A DNA stretch of 64,000 bases from Rhizobium redzepovicii (lineage in GTDB: Bacteria > Pseudomonadota > Alphaproteobacteria > Rhizobiales > Rhizobiaceae). Below are positions 61,394 to 64,000 of the stretch, in pieces. The notes under the pieces were generated by a model. The model did not search any database, had not been told where the DNA came from, and saw nothing but the letters and a program-made list of their open reading frames with translations. The first letter of the stretch is position 1, and every line of letters starts with the position of its first letter. The stretch lies in assembly GCF_019793435.1 (NCBI RefSeq), contig NZ_JAILYH010000021.1:50245-114244 (forward strand), given 5' to 3'. The position numbers and the translations under genes are program-made.

Positions 61394-63643
61394 TCAGAAG
61401 GTCTTGGTGAGCGAGACCTTGAAGGTACGGCCAGGCTCGGAATACCAATCGCGCGGCTGCGATGCCGTCGAGACAAGATTGACGTCCCGCACGGCGAGCG
61501 CATTGAAATATTCCTGGTCGAAGATGTTGTAGACGCCGGCTTGAACGCGCAGGCCCGGCACCTGTTCCGGCGTCCACCAGCCGGTCAGGTCGACGATTGC
61601 ATAGCCGGGCGCATCGAAGGTCGTATCGGCGGTCGAGCCGACAGTCTTGAGATGATCGGTGAGCATGCCCGCCGCAAGCGTCGAGGAAAGGTCGAAGCCG
61701 AAAGTCTCGTTGCTCCAGCCACCGCCGACGATCGCCTTGAAGGGCGCCACCGAGCGCAGGCGCTGGGCGGTTTCCTCGTTCCTGCCGTAAGCATAGGCAA
61801 GTGCGGCGTGCAGGTTGATGCCGTTATTGAACGTCTTGTCGGCGCTCGCTTCGACACCCGAGATCGTCACACTGCTGATGTTGGTATAGTTGAACTCGGT
61901 GATACCGGTGGAGGCGTTGACGCTCGTCACCGTTTCAATGAAGTTGTGGTACCGGTTGTGGAAGAGCGCCAGACGACCGTTGAAATCGCCTGTGTCGAAA
62001 TTGGCGCCCATTTCGACACCGTAGCCGGTCTCGGGCTTCAGGTCGGGATTGCCGAGCTGGGCATAATTGCCGCCCGCATTGTAGAAGCGGCTATAGAGTT
62101 CGTCGACAGTCGGGGCGCGGAAGGCCGACGACAACTGGGTGTAGAGTTGCACATCGGGTGTCAGCTCGTAGGTGGCAAGCACCTTCGGCGAAGCATGCTG
62201 ATCGCTGCGATCGGACAGCGCACCGAATTTTGCAAGCGCGGGGTTGCTGGCGAAACCGCCACCCGTCGACGGATCATAGCTGAACCAGTCGAAACGAATG
62301 CCCGGCGTCAGCGCAAAATTCGTATCGCCGAACTCGATTTTGTCCTCGATCGACAGGCCCATCGTCTTGCTGTCAACATCCGGCACTTCCGACTGGTTGT
62401 TGAGCGAGGGGCACGTGGTCGGCGTCGGGCAAAGCGCGGAGCTGTACTGGCTCCAGGCCGACGTCGTCGCGTCGAGCGTTGCCTTTACCGAATGGCGGAC
62501 GTTCGAATATTCGAAATCTTTGGTGACCGTGCCGTGGAAGCCCCAGGTCTTATTTTCGATCTCGTTGTTGCGGCCGTAGGCGACATTGGCCGCTGTGCGT
62601 CCCTTGCTGCCCGACTCCTTTTTCAGATCCTGCCAGTAAAGGACGGCCCGTGCGCTGGTGAAGAATGCATCCGAGGACTGTGCTTCATAGTCATAGTCGA
62701 GCGATACACGATCGCGGTCGCGCAGTTCGCGGCCGTCATAGTTGTCGATCATGTAGGTGCGTCCGGTTCCCTGCAGATCTCTCAGGTCTGTCTGGAGATC
62801 CCGGCGGAACCGTTCCGCCGTCAGGCCGATGCGATGACCGCCTTCCAGGTCCTGGCGGAGATTGAAGAGCAGGTTGTGCTGGTCGAAATCGGCGGGATCG
62901 GCCTCGGTGCGATACCGGCCATAGACGTCGGTGTTGCCCATGTTCGCCCGCTCATGGCCCTTGCGGTAGCCGCCCTGAAACAGGATTGACGTGCCGCCGA
63001 TCTTCTTCGCCGCGGCCGCCGAGCCGGAAAGGCTGCTATCTTCGCTGTCATAGGTAGACTTGACGATCGCACCCCAGTCACGGCCTTCCGGAATGATATC
63101 CTCCGGCTCCAGCGTGTTGACGACGATCGCACCACCGAGCATGCCCGAGCCGCCCTTGCTGGAATCCGCGCCGCGCACGATATCGAGCGACGACAGAGAG
63201 TTGAAATCGAACGTGTCACCGCCGCCGTTGGCGTTGGCCGGCGCAAATGCACCCTGGCGTGCGCTGTTCGAGAGATAGGGGATTGGAATGCCATCCACCA
63301 CGGTCAGGATGCGTGCGCCGGAGAGGCCGCGCAGATTGACGCCGGCATCGCCGCGGGAGAAGTTCACGCCGGGATCGACCCTGCGTCCGAGGTCTTCGAG
63401 ATTGGTGACCTGTTTCTCGTCGAGTTGCTTGTCGGTGATCTCCGTTGCAAGCGGCGTGTCGGCGACGCTGCCCGGCGCCACGCGTTTGCCTTTGACGACG
63501 ATCTTCTGCAGGACGGTGCTGTCATCCGTCGTCGCTTGCGGCGTGGTTGCCGCGGCGCTTTGCGCGAAAGACTGCGAAACTGGAAGAACATATGCGGCTG
63601 CCGTGCAGACCAATAGCACCGAGCGCCAATACCGGACGATCAT
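61394..63643 (-). CDS. shmR: TonB-dependent hemin/hemoglobin receptor (ShmR/HmuR type)
   Basis: 749 residues. A signal peptide (ending SQSFA-QS) is followed by the TonB box region (TVLQKIVVKGKR), a plug (VNLRGLSGARILTVVDGIPIPYLSN) and a 22-strand beta barrel ending in the aromatic VSLTKTF. FRAPTVDELYSRFYNAGGNYAQLGNPDLKPE is the hallmark of heme receptors. It lies next to trpE(G), as ShmR does in S. meliloti. A 15-bp IRO box upstream predicts regulation by RirA under iron starvation. Confidence 0.93.
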   Translation of the reverse strand: MIVRYWRSVLLVCTAAAYVLPVSQSFAQSAAATTPQATTDDSTVLQKIVVKGKRVAPGSVADTPLATEITDKQLDEKQVTNLEDLGRRVDPGVNFSRGDAGVNLRGLSGARILTVVDGIPIPYLSNSARQGAFAPANANGGGDTFDFNSLSSLDIVRGADSSKGGSGMLGGAIVVNTLEPEDIIPEGRDWGAIVKSTYDSEDSSLSGSAAAAKKIGGTSILFQGGYRKGHERANMGNTDVYGRYRTEADPADFDQHNLLFNLRQDLEGGHRIGLTAERFRRDLQTDLRDLQGTGRTYMIDNYDGRELRDRDRVSLDYDYEAQSSDAFFTSARAVLYWQDLKKESGSKGRTAANVAYGRNNEIENKTWGFHGTVTKDFEYSNVRHSVKATLDATTSAWSQYSSALCPTPTTCPSLNNQSEVPDVDSKTMGLSIEDKIEFGDTNFALTPGIRFDWFSYDPSTGGGFASNPALAKFGALSDRSDQHASPKVLATYELTPDVQLYTQLSSAFRAPTVDELYSRFYNAGGNYAQLGNPDLKPETGYGVEMGANFDTGDFNGRLALFHNRYHNFIETVTSVNASTGITEFNYTNISSVTISGVEASADKTFNNGINLHAALAYAYGRNEETAQRLRSVAPFKAIVGGGWSNETFGFDLSSTLAAGMLTDHLKTVGSTADTTFDAPGYAIVDLTGWWTPEQVPGLRVQAGVYNIFDQEYFNALAVRDVNLVSTASQPRDWYSEPGRTFKVSLTKTF

Positions 63644-63771
63644 AACCTACCCTCTAAATGATGATTACCGGGCTGGCTGGTCGTGGCGCGTCGAACGCTC
63701 GAGGGGCTGGCTGGGCTTTTGCGGATGAAGGCGATGCAGAATTCCGCCCTCTTTTTGCCGCATAAAAAACA

Positions 63772-63786
63772 TGATAAGTTCTGTCA
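63772..63786. promoter_or_regulatory. IRO box (RirA operator candidate)
   Basis: TGA-N9-TCA (TGATAAGTTCTGTCA), about 130 bp upstream of the heme receptor start. It fits the iron-responsive operator consensus bound by the rhizobial iron regulator RirA. No Irr-type TTTAGAA box is visible. Confidence 0.55.
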
Positions 63787-63873
63787 ACATAAACCGGCAA
63801 AATATGTTGAATAAATTGATCAAGTTTTAACGATGTTTCCTGACGTTGCGCAATTGCAACGAAAATCGCCATA

Positions 63874-64000
63874 ATGCGTTACCCCTACGCAATCGACATG
63901 ACGGAAACGGATGCGTTGAGAAAACTTTCGATACTGGCGATCCTTCTCGCCGCAGCCACCTTTCTTGCCGGTGCCCGCCTGCCCCCGCACGGTCCCCTAC
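63874..64000 (+). CDS. Exported or membrane protein, N-terminus only
   Basis: An open frame starts with ATG at 63874 or 63898 and runs off the window without a stop. From 63898: MTETDALRKLSILAILLA..., then a hydrophobic AATFLAGARLPP, which looks like a signal sequence or anchor. It is divergent from the heme receptor and could be part of heme or TonB functions, but the family cannot be told from 34-42 residues. Confidence 0.45.
   Translation, partial: MRYPYAIDMTETDALRKLSILAILLAAATFLAGARLPPHGPL

Noticed and set aside
61541..62989. Rightward 482-codon open frame
   Set aside because: Antisense to the TonB-dependent receptor; no family features.
1..64000. CRISPR arrays, tRNA, rRNA, prophage or insertion sequences
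   Set aside because: No direct-repeat arrays, cloverleaf-type sequences, transposase or phage genes were seen.

Overview
The window is chromosomal core DNA of an alphaproteobacterium of the order Rhizobiales, most likely a Rhizobium of the etli/leguminosarum group. The reasons are the fused anthranilate synthase TrpE(G) with a WWW leader peptide, a ClpS2-type adaptor, a hemin receptor of the ShmR/HmuR type next to trpE(G), several rhizobial intergenic palindromes (RIME-like) and a uniformly high G+C coding style. I see no rRNA, tRNA, CRISPR array, insertion sequence, prophage or integron. Nearly all the DNA is coding.

Layout. 1-12.4 kb: a partial small gene, an SH3/DUF1236 secreted protein, an MBL-fold hydrolase, then a leftward group ubiK-ybjN-proC-csaA, with lgt-midA-pgeF-M24 peptidase going rightward, a lipoprotein, prs and a leftward periplasmic protein. 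12.5-18.2 kb: rplY with a long leader, a membrane GGDEF-EAL protein paired with a periplasmic solute-binding protein, pth, a GNAT gene and convergent clpS. 18.5-25.2 kb: ychF, a membrane protein, two MaoC-like hydratases, apt and the petABC (cytochrome bc1) operon. 25.4-31.5 kb: a membrane-anchored endonuclease-like protein, two paralogous ABC exporters separated by a lone ribbon-helix-helix gene, and trmL. 31.6-37.9 kb: an Na/Pi cotransporter-PhoU fusion, hemF, small proteins, and DUF1285-NudL-cca. 38-45.8 kb: a MoxR-DUF58-BatA/DUF4159-GATase-like operon followed by two GNAT genes. 46-50.8 kb: a glutathionyl-hydroquinone-reductase-like GST, a Nudix protein, a phosphoesterase, a TPR protein and an ECF-like sigma/anti-sigma pair. 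50.8-61.3 kb: a RIME element, leuA, a BenE transporter, a ClpP paralogue, DUF2076, queF-CDF, a DUF2161 protein and trpE(G). 61.4-64 kb: a TonB-dependent heme receptor with an IRO-type (RirA) box, and the start of a divergent gene.

The most interesting point is regulatory. Both amino-acid genes, trpE(G) and leuA, are preceded by short leader ORFs rich in the cognate codon (TGG x3; CTT CTT CTC CTC). In both cases a TTGnnn-N17-TAnnnn promoter ends exactly 7 nt before the leader ATG, so both leader mRNAs look leaderless. The trp leader matches the well-studied Sinorhizobium peTrpL/rnTrpL system. The leu leader, 41 codons long and about 280 nt upstream of leuA, is found here from the sequence alone. 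Other small ORFs with strong ribosome binding sites precede rplY and one ABC exporter.
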